Below, in pieces: positions 42,748 through 51,862 of a stretch of 64,000 nt of DNA. The stretch's first letter is position 1, and each line of letters begins with the position of its first letter. The notes below the pieces were generated by a model. The model saw nothing but the letters and a program-made list of their open reading frames with translations, had not been told where the DNA came from and did no database searches. Both the position numbers and the translations under genes were made by a program. The stretch comes from Drancourtella massiliensis (GTDB lineage Bacteria; Bacillota; Clostridia; Lachnospirales; Lachnospiraceae): assembly GCF_016900655.1 (NCBI RefSeq), contig NZ_JACJKH010000008.1, positions 59,828-123,827 of the forward strand, written 5' to 3'.

Positions 42748-42776
42748 TAGACAAGTATTTTTGACAATGATATAAT
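42748..42776 (+). promoter_or_regulatory. Promoter of the four-lipoprotein operon
   Basis: TAGACA (42748-42753), a 17-base spacer and TATAAT (42771-42776) lie 50 bases before the first binding-protein gene. A TTGACA at 42761 is too close to the -10 to serve with it. Confidence 0.65.
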
Positions 42777-42825
42777 TTAGACAATAATAGCCGGATAATT
42801 GAACAGGAGAGGAGGGGGAAAAAGT

Positions 42826-44091
42826 ATGAGAAAGCAAAGCATGATTCAGAAGGGAATGTCAGTGTTATGTGTATGCGCTCTGGCAGCAGGACTTTGCAGC
42901 TGCGGGACTGAAGAGAAAAGTGAAGAAGAGAAAATCCTGCGGGTCGTGACGGATGGAAGCTTGCACGATCAGGCAGAGGCTGCGGCAACTTTTACAGAAG
43001 GAACGAATAGCGAGGTAGAGGTGGAAATTCAGCAACTTCCAGAAAAGAAAGAGGAGCGGGAGAATGAGATTCAGAAACTGAGGACAGAGATTATGGCGGG
43101 AAAGGGACCGGATGTGTATTTGCTGGATGGAAACCAGGAAAATGGAGAAGAGTTTCTTCCACTGTTGGAAAATCCATATCAGACGATGCAGAGCGGGGCC
43201 TTGGCATCTTTGGATGAGTTCATGGAGAAGGATTCTTATTGGGAGGACAATACCTATCATGAAGCAATTTTGAAAGAGGGACAGTATGATGGGCGGCAGT
43301 ACATCATTCCGATGTCTGTGATGTATTATGTACTGCCAAGAACAGAGGATATGGAAGAAATGACCGGAGATACCTTGGGAGAATGGGTAGAGCAGGTAGC
43401 AAATTCGGAGGATGTAAGGTTAAAAAAATATTTTATCACATTAATGAGTCAGGGAGCACGGTGGATACAGCCTGCAGCAGATTATGAATCCGGAGAAGTC
43501 CTTTTCGATCAGAAAAAATGGTGCGAATTTGCTGACAAGTTCATTCGGTTTGGGAAAGCAGCCCAAGAAGAGCTTGCTTTGGTGGAAGAACACTATTTTT
43601 TTGAAAATGGGAGAGCTGCTGATAAGAATGAGAAAGTAGACTTGCAGATTGTTCCGGATATTGATGGCAGGAAGATGGCATCGATTATGTCTTACGCAGC
43701 AGTAGGAATGTCCAGTGATCTGAAGCAGGAAGCGTACGATTATCTGATGCTGTTTTTGAATGATCAAACAAAACAATATAATAAAGAACATCCGGATATA
43801 AGGCTTCCAGAGTTTTATGGATATCTAAGCCATATAGGAAATGTTCCGGTACAGGAAAGTGCTTTTGAAGTCTGGATGGGATATCCTGATGATGAAGTGC
43901 TTCAGGAAACCATAAATACTTTCCGTGAACTAGACGGTACATATTTCCTGACCAGTGCAGAAAGAACCCTTTTTACAGAAGCAAGCGACATTTGCTCTGA
44001 AGCCATCTATTCGGACTACGACTGGACTCAGGCTCTTCCAAAGGCTGCTGACAGCGCATGGAATACTTATAAGATGATGGTGTCGGAATAA
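42826..44091 (+). CDS. ABC transporter substrate-binding lipoprotein, paralog 1 of 4
   Basis: This 421-residue extracellular lipoprotein resembles family-1 (sugar-type) solute-binding proteins. A basic N-terminus and hydrophobic segment end in the lipobox LCSC, making Cys26 the lipid-modified residue. GKGPDVYLLD near residue 90 is typical of these proteins. The blocks QYIIPMSV, IQPAADYESGE, GRKMASIMSY and AYDYLMLFLND are shared with the next three genes. The ribosome site is GGAGGGGG. Bases 42853-42958 are identical to 44151-44256 in paralog 2. The ligand cannot be inferred. Confidence 0.85.
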   Translation: MRKQSMIQKGMSVLCVCALAAGLCSCGTEEKSEEEKILRVVTDGSLHDQAEAAATFTEGTNSEVEVEIQQLPEKKEERENEIQKLRTEIMAGKGPDVYLLDGNQENGEEFLPLLENPYQTMQSGALASLDEFMEKDSYWEDNTYHEAILKEGQYDGRQYIIPMSVMYYVLPRTEDMEEMTGDTLGEWVEQVANSEDVRLKKYFITLMSQGARWIQPAADYESGEVLFDQKKWCEFADKFIRFGKAAQEELALVEEHYFFENGRAADKNEKVDLQIVPDIDGRKMASIMSYAAVGMSSDLKQEAYDYLMLFLNDQTKQYNKEHPDIRLPEFYGYLSHIGNVPVQESAFEVWMGYPDDEVLQETINTFRELDGTYFLTSAERTLFTEASDICSEAIYSDYDWTQALPKAADSAWNTYKMMVSE

Positions 44092-44123
44092 AGTTGAAAG
44101 CGCAGAGAGGAGGGGAAAGGATT

Positions 44124-45410
44124 ATGAGAAAACAAAATATGATTCGGAAAGGAATGTCAGTGTTATGTGTATGCGCTCTGGCAGCAGGACTTTGCAGCTG
44201 CGGGACTGAAGAGAAAAGTGAAGAAGAGAAAATCCTGCGGGTCGTGACGGATGGAACACTGTATACAGATGTAGAATTCGCTGCTAGATTTTTGGAAGGT
44301 GTGGATGGCGAAATAGAGGTGAGAATCCAAAGGCTCCCGGATGACAAGGAGAAACGGGAGATAGAAATTCAGAAACTGAGGACAAAGATTATGGCAGGGA
44401 AAGGACCGGATGTCTATTTACTGGAGAGCGTTCGGGAAAATGCAGCAGAAGCTGTTATGCCACTGTTAGAAAACCCATATCAAACAATGCAGAGTGGGGC
44501 ATTAGCGTCTTTGGATGAATTCATGGAGAAGGATTCTTATTGGGAGGACAATACCTATCATGAAGCAATTTTGAAAGCAGGACAGTATGATGGACGCCAG
44601 TATATCATTCCGATGTCTGTGCTGTATTATGTACTGCCAAGACCGGATGATATGGAAAAAATGAAAGGAGACACATTGCAGGAATGGATGCAGCAGGCTG
44701 TTTCCTCTGACGATTTTCGCTTGAAACAGGCTTTTTATGGATTGGCATTGCAAACAGCGAGGTGGATACAGCCAGCAGCAGATTATGAAAAAGCAGAAGT
44801 AAAATTTGATAAAGAAAGATGGAAAGAACTGGCTCGGGACTGCATTCAGTTTGATATTGACGTGCAGGATGAAGTCATAAACTCAGACATAGACAGCCGA
44901 TTCGTATTTAAAGATTCAATGGAAGTGTTGTACTATAACGAGCAATCCCCATTAGGTCTACAAGTGGTTCCTGATATCGAAGGAAGGAAAATGGCATCGA
45001 TCATGTCTTATGGAACTGTCGGAATGTCCAGTGATCTGAAACAGGAGGCTTACGATTTCCTGATGCTGTTTTTAAATGACAGGACTCAAAAGTATCAAAA
45101 AGAACATTCGGAAGATTCCATGAAATTACCAGCTTTTTATGGGTATCTTGATAAGAGTTTTACCCCGGTACAGGAGAACGCATTTGAAGTATGGATGAAT
45201 TATCCATCTGAGGAAGTTCTACAAGAAATGCAGCAATCTTTCCGTGAACTTGACGGAGCCTATTTTCTGACCGGAGCAGAAAGGGAACTGTTTGAAGGAT
45301 TGGATCAGATAGCCTGGAATTGTTCACGCCCGGGTTATGACTGGAGTGCAGAAATTGACAAGCTTGCCGACAGCGTATGGAACACTTATAAGATGATGGT
45401 GTCAGAATAA
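44124..45410 (+). CDS. ABC transporter substrate-binding lipoprotein, paralog 2 of 4
   Basis: This is a 428-residue lipoprotein with the same signal peptide and LCSC lipobox as paralog 1, encoded by a 106-base stretch identical to it. It also shares the NPYQTMQSGALASLDEFMEK block almost base for base. The central region (about residues 195-280, for example VQDEVINSDIDSRF) differs from the other copies and would form part of the ligand cleft or its edge. It starts behind the repeated element CGCAGAGAGGAGGGG, which precedes copies 2, 3 and 4. The stop-to-start gap is 32 bases. Confidence 0.85.
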   Translation: MRKQNMIRKGMSVLCVCALAAGLCSCGTEEKSEEEKILRVVTDGTLYTDVEFAARFLEGVDGEIEVRIQRLPDDKEKREIEIQKLRTKIMAGKGPDVYLLESVRENAAEAVMPLLENPYQTMQSGALASLDEFMEKDSYWEDNTYHEAILKAGQYDGRQYIIPMSVLYYVLPRPDDMEKMKGDTLQEWMQQAVSSDDFRLKQAFYGLALQTARWIQPAADYEKAEVKFDKERWKELARDCIQFDIDVQDEVINSDIDSRFVFKDSMEVLYYNEQSPLGLQVVPDIEGRKMASIMSYGTVGMSSDLKQEAYDFLMLFLNDRTQKYQKEHSEDSMKLPAFYGYLDKSFTPVQENAFEVWMNYPSEEVLQEMQQSFRELDGAYFLTGAERELFEGLDQIAWNCSRPGYDWSAEIDKLADSVWNTYKMMVSE

Positions 45411-45441
45411 AGCCGGAAGCGCAGAGAGGCGGGGAAGGATT

Positions 45442-46701
45442 ATGAAAAAACAAGATGTGATCCGGAAAGGAATAGCAGTTTTATGTATATGTACCCTGAC
45501 GGCAGGACTTTGGGGCTGCGGAACGGAAGAAAAAAGCGAAGAAGAGAAAATCCTGCGGGTCGTGGCAGATGGAAGATTGTATAAGAAAGCAGAGGCTGCA
45601 GCAGGTTTTACAGAAGGAACGAATAGCGAGATAGAGGTGAGAATCCAAAGACTTCCGGATGAAAAAGAAACACGGGAAAACGAGATTCAAAAACTACGGA
45701 CGGAGATTATGGCAGGAAAGGGACCGGATGTCTACCTACTCGAAAAAAAAGAAGAAAATGTGATAGAGGAAGCGATTCCACTATTGGAAAACCCATACAA
45801 AACCATGCAGAGCGGTGCATTAGCACCATTGGATGAGTTCATGGAGAAGGATTCTTATTGGGAGGATAGTACTTATAATGAAGTGATTTTAAAAGCCGGA
45901 CAGTATGATGAAACCCAGTATATCCTTCCGATGTCTGTGAGGTATGATGTACTGCCAAGGACAACTGATATGGAAGAAATGACTGGAGATACTCTGGGGG
46001 AATGGCTGGAACAGGCAAAAAATTCTGGGGATATCAGGATAAAGCAGGCAATGAATATGGCGCTTCGATGTGCACGGTGGATTCAACCGGCAGTAGATTA
46101 TGAATCCGGAGAAATCTTTTTTGACCAAAAGAAGTGGAGCGAGTTTGCCGATGAAATCTTTCAATTTAAGACAGATGAACAGGAGAGCCTTTTGCAAGGA
46201 CAGCATTATCAAGTAGATATGCCGGGACCAAATCTTTGGCAGGAGGGAATAGACTGGCAGGTTGTTCCGGATCTAGATGGAAACAAGATGGCTTCCATTA
46301 TGACATATGGAGCAGTAGGTATGTCTAGTGATTGCAAGAAAGAAGCCTATGAATTCTTGATGTTGTTTTTAAATGATCGGACAAAGGATTATGAGAACGA
46401 AAACCCGGACGCCCCTTTACCACGCTTGTATGGCTATATAGATCGAGGAGATATTCCGGTACAGGAAAAGGTTTTTGAAGAATGGATGGGAAACCTACCT
46501 GATGAAGCAGTGCAGGAAATGGAAGAGACTTTCCATGAGTTGGATGGTGCTTATTTTCTGACAAAAGCAGAAAGGGAATTGTATGAAGGAATAGATGAAA
46601 TATTTATGAAAAATCGCTCTGAAGGCTATGACTGGAGTGCAGATATTCCTAAGGTTGCTGAGCGCGCATGGAATACCTATAAAATGATGGTGTCAGAGTA
46701 A
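45442..46701 (+). CDS. ABC transporter substrate-binding lipoprotein, paralog 3 of 4
   Basis: This is a 419-residue lipoprotein whose lipobox is LWGC. It keeps the array-wide blocks (GKGPDVYLLE, MEKDSYWED, GDTLGEWLEQ, ARWIQPAVDYESGE, MASIMTYGAVGMSSD, WNTYKMMVSE). It diverges around residues 235-265. The wholesale conservation of the hinge and surface blocks with divergence in one central patch suggests the copies bind different ligands while docking on the same permease (inference). Confidence 0.85.
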   Translation: MKKQDVIRKGIAVLCICTLTAGLWGCGTEEKSEEEKILRVVADGRLYKKAEAAAGFTEGTNSEIEVRIQRLPDEKETRENEIQKLRTEIMAGKGPDVYLLEKKEENVIEEAIPLLENPYKTMQSGALAPLDEFMEKDSYWEDSTYNEVILKAGQYDETQYILPMSVRYDVLPRTTDMEEMTGDTLGEWLEQAKNSGDIRIKQAMNMALRCARWIQPAVDYESGEIFFDQKKWSEFADEIFQFKTDEQESLLQGQHYQVDMPGPNLWQEGIDWQVVPDLDGNKMASIMTYGAVGMSSDCKKEAYEFLMLFLNDRTKDYENENPDAPLPRLYGYIDRGDIPVQEKVFEEWMGNLPDEAVQEMEETFHELDGAYFLTKAERELYEGIDEIFMKNRSEGYDWSADIPKVAERAWNTYKMMVSE

Positions 46702-46732
46702 AGCCGAAAGCGCAGAGAGGAGGGGAAGGATT

Positions 46733-48016
46733 ATGAGAAAACAAAACAGGGTTCGGAAAGGAGTTGCGGTTTTATCTGTGTGCGCTCTGGCAGCAGGACT
46801 TTGCAGCTGCGGAATAGACGAGAAAAGCGAAGAAAAGAAAATCCTGTGGGTTGTGACGGAGAAAAGATTATATGATAATGTAAACCTTGCGGCAGAATTT
46901 ATCGAAGGTACAAACAGTGAAATACAGGTGGATATTCAAACACTTGCGGAATACAAAGAGGAACGGGAGCCCCAGATTCAGAAACTTAAGACAGAGATTA
47001 TGGCGGGAAAGGGACCGGATCTTTTTTTACTGGATAGTATTCCGGAGAATGCGGAAAGAGAAGGGGGATTTCTGATAGATAACCCGTACAAAACGATGCA
47101 GAGCGGAGCATTAGCGTCTCTGGATACATTCATGGAAAAAGATTCCTACTGGGAGGACGGCAATTATAATAAAACATTTCTGAAAGCAGGACAGTATGAC
47201 GGACGTCAGTATATTATTCCAATGTCAGTATGTTACTATGTACTGCCAAGATCAGAGGACATAGAAGAGATGACGGGAGATACTTTGGAAGAATGGCTGG
47301 AACAGATTCGTGCTTCTGACGACATCCGTTTGAAACAGGCACTGTATATGTTTAGTGCTCATGGTGCGCGGTGGATGCAGCCGGCGGCAGATTATGAGAC
47401 GAAAGAAGTACTGCTTGATAAAGATAAGTGGGTTGAATTTTCAGAGAAGTATTTCCAATTTAGGAAAGAAGCATATGAAGAAATAAGCGGAAAAGAAAAT
47501 GAACTATACTTTAGACCGTTGAACAAAACACTGCTCGCATTTTATGAATCTCAAATAGATCTGCAGGTTGTTCCTGATATCGAAGGAAGGAAAATGGCAT
47601 CGATCATGTCTTATGGGGCAGTATCTATGTCCAGCGATCGAAAGAAAGAAGCTTATGATTTTCTCATGTTGTTCTTAAATGACCGGACGGAACAGTACAG
47701 AAAAAAACATGCAGATGATTCCAGCATGGGATTGCCGAGTTTATATGGATATCTGGACGGTAATTATATGCCGGTTCAGAAGACCGCTTTTGAGCAATGG
47801 GGAGAATTCCCGTCGGAAGAAATGATTCAGGAAATGCAGGAGAGTTTTCGTGAGATTGACGGTGCTTATTTCCTGACAGAAGGAGAAAGGGCACTGAATT
47901 TCGATGTTATGGCGGGGAATTCCAGGGTTACGAATCTAAATTGTGATATAGAAACGGAGTTTTCCAAGATTGCCGACACCGCTATTGATACTTACAAAAT
48001 GTTGGTGGAGGAGTAA
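46733..48016 (+). CDS. ABC transporter substrate-binding lipoprotein, paralog 4 of 4
   Basis: This 427-residue lipoprotein is the most divergent member of the array, with LCSC lipobox and shared blocks GKGPDLFLLD, NPYKTMQSGALASLDTFMEK, QYIIPMSVCYYVLPR, MASIMSYGAVSMSSD and REIDGAYFLT. The end reads TYKMLVEE instead of TYKMMVSE. It lies next to the permease genes, as a binding-protein gene usually does, so it may be the ancestral copy from which the other three were duplicated upstream. Confidence 0.85.
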   Translation: MRKQNRVRKGVAVLSVCALAAGLCSCGIDEKSEEKKILWVVTEKRLYDNVNLAAEFIEGTNSEIQVDIQTLAEYKEEREPQIQKLKTEIMAGKGPDLFLLDSIPENAEREGGFLIDNPYKTMQSGALASLDTFMEKDSYWEDGNYNKTFLKAGQYDGRQYIIPMSVCYYVLPRSEDIEEMTGDTLEEWLEQIRASDDIRLKQALYMFSAHGARWMQPAADYETKEVLLDKDKWVEFSEKYFQFRKEAYEEISGKENELYFRPLNKTLLAFYESQIDLQVVPDIEGRKMASIMSYGAVSMSSDRKKEAYDFLMLFLNDRTEQYRKKHADDSSMGLPSLYGYLDGNYMPVQKTAFEQWGEFPSEEMIQEMQESFREIDGAYFLTEGERALNFDVMAGNSRVTNLNCDIETEFSKIADTAIDTYKMLVEE

Positions 48017-48053
48017 GTGAACAGGAGCTGAAAGAAGAGAGGAGGGAGAAGTG

Positions 48054-48911
48054 ATGAGAAAGAGAAACAGCGGTCTTCTGCTTGCGCTTCCGGCGCTGGC
48101 AGGCTTCCTTGTATTTTATTTCGTCCCGTTTCTGATTACGGGATGGTATTCGGTTTCTTTTGGGATTGGGAAACGGGAATTCGTCGGAATGGCCAATTTT
48201 CAGGATCTGTTTGAAAACGAGATGTTTCTGCTGGCGGTAAAAAATACACTTCGTTATATGATTGTGACTGTTCCGGTGACACTTTTTGGGGCCATAGTGC
48301 TTTCGATACTGCTTCAGAATACGGTAAGAGGAGTGCGGTTTTTCCAGCTTTCCTTCCTTTACCCGATGATTCTGCCGATTGCATCGGTGGTACTTGGGGT
48401 ACAGTTTCTCTGGGGCGAGTCCGGCATCTGGAATAAGGTGATGGAACTGCTTGGAGGAGAGGCAAAAGACTGGCTGAACTCTTCGGCGGCGTTCTGGGTG
48501 CTCTGCATTTTGTACTGCTGGCGATTTACCGGTTACTATGTGCTCATTTATTTCGCAAGGCTTCAGATGATCCCAAAAGAGTACTATGAGTATGCAATGC
48601 TGTTTGGAGCCGGGAAGTTTCAGTCCTTCCGGCACATCACCTGGCCGATGCTGATTCCGACCTTTATGTTTACAATCGTTCTTTCCGTGATGAACGCGTT
48701 CAAGTGCTACAGGGAAGCATTCCTCCTTGGAGGCAATTATCCGGATGACAGTATTTATTTGCTGCAGCATTTTATGAATAACAATTTTCAGAACCTGAAT
48801 TATCAGAAGATCTCCGCGGCTGCAGTCAGTATTGTCGCGGCGCTGCTTCTGGCTGCCGGAGTTGTGTATGTGCTGTATCTGATTATGAGGAGGGGGAAGA
48901 AGTATGGCTAA
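48054..48911 (+). CDS. Sugar-type ABC transporter permease (MalF/UgpA-like)
   Basis: This 285-residue inner-membrane permease has six helices, beginning LLLALPALAGFLVFYFVPFLITGWYS. The EAA loop sits near residue 185 (YEYAMLFGAGKFQSFRHITWPML). It is the first of a permease pair typical of carbohydrate importers. GGAGGGAG precedes; GTG 48051 directly before the ATG could also initiate. It overlaps the second permease gene by eight bases. Confidence 0.9.
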   Translation: MRKRNSGLLLALPALAGFLVFYFVPFLITGWYSVSFGIGKREFVGMANFQDLFENEMFLLAVKNTLRYMIVTVPVTLFGAIVLSILLQNTVRGVRFFQLSFLYPMILPIASVVLGVQFLWGESGIWNKVMELLGGEAKDWLNSSAAFWVLCILYCWRFTGYYVLIYFARLQMIPKEYYEYAMLFGAGKFQSFRHITWPMLIPTFMFTIVLSVMNAFKCYREAFLLGGNYPDDSIYLLQHFMNNNFQNLNYQKISAAAVSIVAALLLAAGVVYVLYLIMRRGKKYG

Positions 48912-49680
48912 AAAGAAACAAAAACGGATTCTTTTTCTGGGAATTCTCTCTCTGGTCTTTCTCTATCCGGTGATCTATATGCTGGTCTGCTCGGTCTGGG
49001 AAGGAAGAAATGCGGGGATTTCCCTGATGGGCTATTATGAGGTACTGCTGGAAAGTCCGGGATATCTGATCAAATTCTGGAGAAGTCTTGGCATGTGCCT
49101 TTTGATTGCGGGAGGACAGACGGTGCTTGCGTGCATGGCAGGTACGGCGTTTGCAAAATACCGGTTTATCGGGAAGAAGTTCTGGCTGTTTGTCATGGCG
49201 CTTTTTATGATTCTTCCAGTACAGGTGACCCTGCTTCCAAATTATATTCTGATGGAGAAACTGGGCTTTTTGAACAGCTGGAAGTCTCTGATTATTCCGG
49301 GAATCTTTTCGCCGTTCGGAACAGTGTGGCTGACATTTATCTTTCAATCGATTCCGGATGAATGGCTGGAGGCGGCGAGGCTGGACCGTGCAAATCAGCT
49401 TCAGATTGTCCGCTATATTGTAGTGCCGGCCTCAAAGCCTGCTGTGGTGACTTTGTTTGTGCTCACCTTTGTGGAGAGCTGGAACATGGTGGAACAGCCG
49501 ATCATTTTCCTGGAAGGAGAACTGGATTATCCGCTTTCGGTATTTCTCGCAAGCGTGATGGAAAACAGCATGGCAGTACAGTCGGTATGCGGACTGCTGT
49601 GTCTGATCCCGGTTACATTCTTCTTCCTGTATTATCATAAAGAGTTGACAGATGGTTTAAGAGATATTCTATGGAGTTGA
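48904..49680 (+). CDS. Sugar-type ABC transporter permease (MalG/UgpE-like)
   Basis: This 258-residue permease has six helices. The EAA loop reads WLEAARLDRANQLQIVRYIVVPASKP around residue 155. It partners the preceding permease. No ATP-binding gene is present in the operon, so the transporter must use a shared ATPase (MsmK/UgpC type) encoded elsewhere, as is common for carbohydrate importers in Firmicutes (family knowledge). Confidence 0.9.
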   Translation: MAKKKQKRILFLGILSLVFLYPVIYMLVCSVWEGRNAGISLMGYYEVLLESPGYLIKFWRSLGMCLLIAGGQTVLACMAGTAFAKYRFIGKKFWLFVMALFMILPVQVTLLPNYILMEKLGFLNSWKSLIIPGIFSPFGTVWLTFIFQSIPDEWLEAARLDRANQLQIVRYIVVPASKPAVVTLFVLTFVESWNMVEQPIIFLEGELDYPLSVFLASVMENSMAVQSVCGLLCLIPVTFFFLYYHKELTDGLRDILWS

Positions 49681-49685
49681 TGAGT

Positions 49686-50099
49686 ATGAGGAAAAAGAAA
49701 GTTTGGATTGCCGGATGTACGGTGTTTCTTCTGCTTCTGATCTGCACAGTACTGTCTCTTAGGGTGGAGAAGATGATGCGGATCGAAGTGGAAACAGTCA
49801 GTCCGATCCAATGTACCGAGGAAGAACTGATAGACATGTTTACCCTTCCGGTGTCCTGTTTTAAAGAAGATGAGTTCGGGACAGCTCTTTACTATGTGGA
49901 AGAGCGGGAAGGGCTGTTTGGAAAGGAACTGTATGTTGTAAAGGACGAGAATGCTGCTGTAATGTGGGAAGAGGGAAATAAGGCGTATATCCTTTCTCAG
50001 TCGGCGAGGAATGATCAGGGAAAACTGAGAAAAATTGTGGATTATTCCGCGTGGCCGCTGGAAGACGGTGACGCAGTGGTGATTGCGGGGGAAGAATGA
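49686..50099 (+). CDS. Unknown membrane-anchored protein in the binding-protein operon
   Basis: This 137-residue protein has a single N-terminal signal anchor (KKKVWIAGCTVFLLLLICTVLSL) and an exported domain of about 105 residues with no family I recognise. The Cys after AG in the hydrophobic part is not in a lipobox context. ATG 49686 is preferred because GGAG lies nine bases upstream; in-frame ATGs at 49671 and 49680 are possible. It overlaps the permease and the next gene, so it is translated with them. Confidence 0.65.
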   Translation: MRKKKVWIAGCTVFLLLLICTVLSLRVEKMMRIEVETVSPIQCTEEELIDMFTLPVSCFKEDEFGTALYYVEEREGLFGKELYVVKDENAAVMWEEGNKAYILSQSARNDQGKLRKIVDYSAWPLEDGDAVVIAGEE

Positions 50100-50908
50100 T
50101 GGAAAAGGAGAGAAAAAAGAGTAGTAGAGGAATTGTTCTGTTTCTTACAGCATTGATTCTGCTTGCAGGATTGTTGGCTTTTCATATGTTGATTGGACGG
50201 GGTATGGAAAAGCAGATCGAAAAGCTCCCGGAAGGAATCCTGCTGAAACTTGCGGAGCCTTTGGAGGCCGGGGAGATTACGAAGGCAGAAACTGCCGGAT
50301 ATGAGATAGAAAACATAGAAGAGGGATCGGGCAGCGTTTCGGTTTATACTGTCAGAAAGACGAATGAGAAGCCGCTCCATGTCAATCAGGTGTCTGACTT
50401 TACATGGAATGTTTTTGGCAGACAGATCGAAGGAGAGAGTCTGAATCTGTCCTCACACAGAACAATGGCTTCGCAGGCAGTGTATCTGTCATGGCTGATT
50501 GCATTGCTTCCGATGAGCGTGATCCTTCTGATTGTCGGTATCCGAAAACTCGGGGCATTGCAGGAGAAGCAGTGGAGACAGGGAGTCGAAGGCGTACTGA
50601 TGATTGGAGCATGGCTTGTGGTGATCTATTTTCTGACAGGAAAACTTGAGATACCGAGAGAATTTCTGCCGCCGGAGCAGATCCTGGATATCCGGTTTTA
50701 TGTGGATGGAATCCGGGGATTCTTTGCGGATGATAGATGGACCGATCTGGAACTGTACCAGACGCTCCGGGCATGTTATAATCAGGAGGTGGAAATTTAT
50801 GGAGCCTGGGTTATATGCGGATGGATCGGTACACTGATTTTCTGGATAGCCGCAGGTGTGGAAAGCCGTAATCAAAAGAAAAGAGAAAGAAGACGGCAAT
50901 ACGGATAG
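50096..50908 (+). CDS. Unknown multi-pass membrane protein in the binding-protein operon
   Basis: This 270-residue protein has an N-terminal helix (GIVLFLTALILLAGLLAF), an extracytoplasmic domain of about 100 residues, then helices at about 128-148 (AVYLSWLIALLPMSVILLIVG), 162-180 and 240-258, and a basic tail. I recognise no family. It overlaps the preceding gene by four bases (ATGA). With that gene it may form an accessory complex of the transporter, or sense it; this is inference from position only. Confidence 0.65.
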   Translation: MMEKERKKSSRGIVLFLTALILLAGLLAFHMLIGRGMEKQIEKLPEGILLKLAEPLEAGEITKAETAGYEIENIEEGSGSVSVYTVRKTNEKPLHVNQVSDFTWNVFGRQIEGESLNLSSHRTMASQAVYLSWLIALLPMSVILLIVGIRKLGALQEKQWRQGVEGVLMIGAWLVVIYFLTGKLEIPREFLPPEQILDIRFYVDGIRGFFADDRWTDLELYQTLRACYNQEVEIYGAWVICGWIGTLIFWIAAGVESRNQKKRERRRQYG

Positions 50909-50928
50909 ACAAAGGAGAAACGATCGGC

Positions 50929-51807
50929 ATGCACAACGAAGAGCAGTCAGTTCAGTCAGAAGAATATAGAAAAAGTCTGATATCATTACATATTGCAGTC
51001 ATGCTGTTTGGGCTGTCTGCTGTCCTTGGACAGTTTGTGACAGCTCCGGCAGTGATTGTAGCAGGAGGGCGGGTCATCTGTTCCTCCCTTTTGCTTTTCC
51101 TGCTTTCTATAGCAGGTCGAGCCTCCCTGAAACTCAAATCGAGGAAAGACTATGGCATCGCGGTGTTTGCAGGGATCGTTCTGGCAGCCCACTGGACGAC
51201 CTTTTTCCAGGCGATTCAAAGTTCCTCTGTGGCGATCGGGACCATTACCTTTTCTACGTTCCCGCTGTTTTTGACATTTCTGGAACCACTTTTGTTCCGG
51301 GAAAAATTGAAGGTGACAAGTGTGTTGAGCGCGGCGGTCCTGCTTCTTGGCGTCTTTATTACGATACCGGAATTTTCACTGGAGAATCAGATTACCATCG
51401 GGATCCTTTGGGGAATGGTGTCCAGTCTGTCGTATGCGGTTCTGTCTCTGGCAAACCGGTATCTATCCCGCAGTTATGCGGCAAGAACAGTCTGCCTGTA
51501 CGAACAGGGAACGGCAGCGGTTGTCCTGCTTCCGGCAATATTTTTTGTCAAAACAAACTGGACAACACAGAATATTCTCGGTATTGCCGCAATCGGTTTT
51601 ATCTGTACCGCATTCGCCCATTCCCTTTATGTGGCCGCACAGCGGAAAGTAAAAGCTCAGACGGCCGGCATTGTCTCCGGTATGGAAACAGTTTACGGAA
51701 TCGTGTATGCACTTCTCTTTCTCGGTGAGGTGCCGGGAATCCGGGAACTGATCGGAGGAGCGGTGATTCTTGGAGTGGCGCTGGTAATTTCCTTGAGAAA
51801 AGAATAG
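50929..51807 (+). CDS. DMT family transporter (EamA domains)
   Basis: This 292-residue membrane protein has ten predicted helices in two EamA repeats. It carries blocks such as FSTFPLFLTFLEPLLFREK and GMETVYGIVYALLFLGEVPG, the hallmark positions of the two halves. Members export or import metabolites such as amino acids. AAAGGAG lies upstream. It begins 21 bases after the unknown membrane protein and could be co-transcribed, since no terminator intervenes. Confidence 0.88.
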   Translation: MHNEEQSVQSEEYRKSLISLHIAVMLFGLSAVLGQFVTAPAVIVAGGRVICSSLLLFLLSIAGRASLKLKSRKDYGIAVFAGIVLAAHWTTFFQAIQSSSVAIGTITFSTFPLFLTFLEPLLFREKLKVTSVLSAAVLLLGVFITIPEFSLENQITIGILWGMVSSLSYAVLSLANRYLSRSYAARTVCLYEQGTAAVVLLPAIFFVKTNWTTQNILGIAAIGFICTAFAHSLYVAAQRKVKAQTAGIVSGMETVYGIVYALLFLGEVPGIRELIGGAVILGVALVISLRKE

Positions 51808-51862
51808 TATCTTTTGTGTCGGTGATATAATCGAAACAATATATTTCTAAAATGGAAATGGG

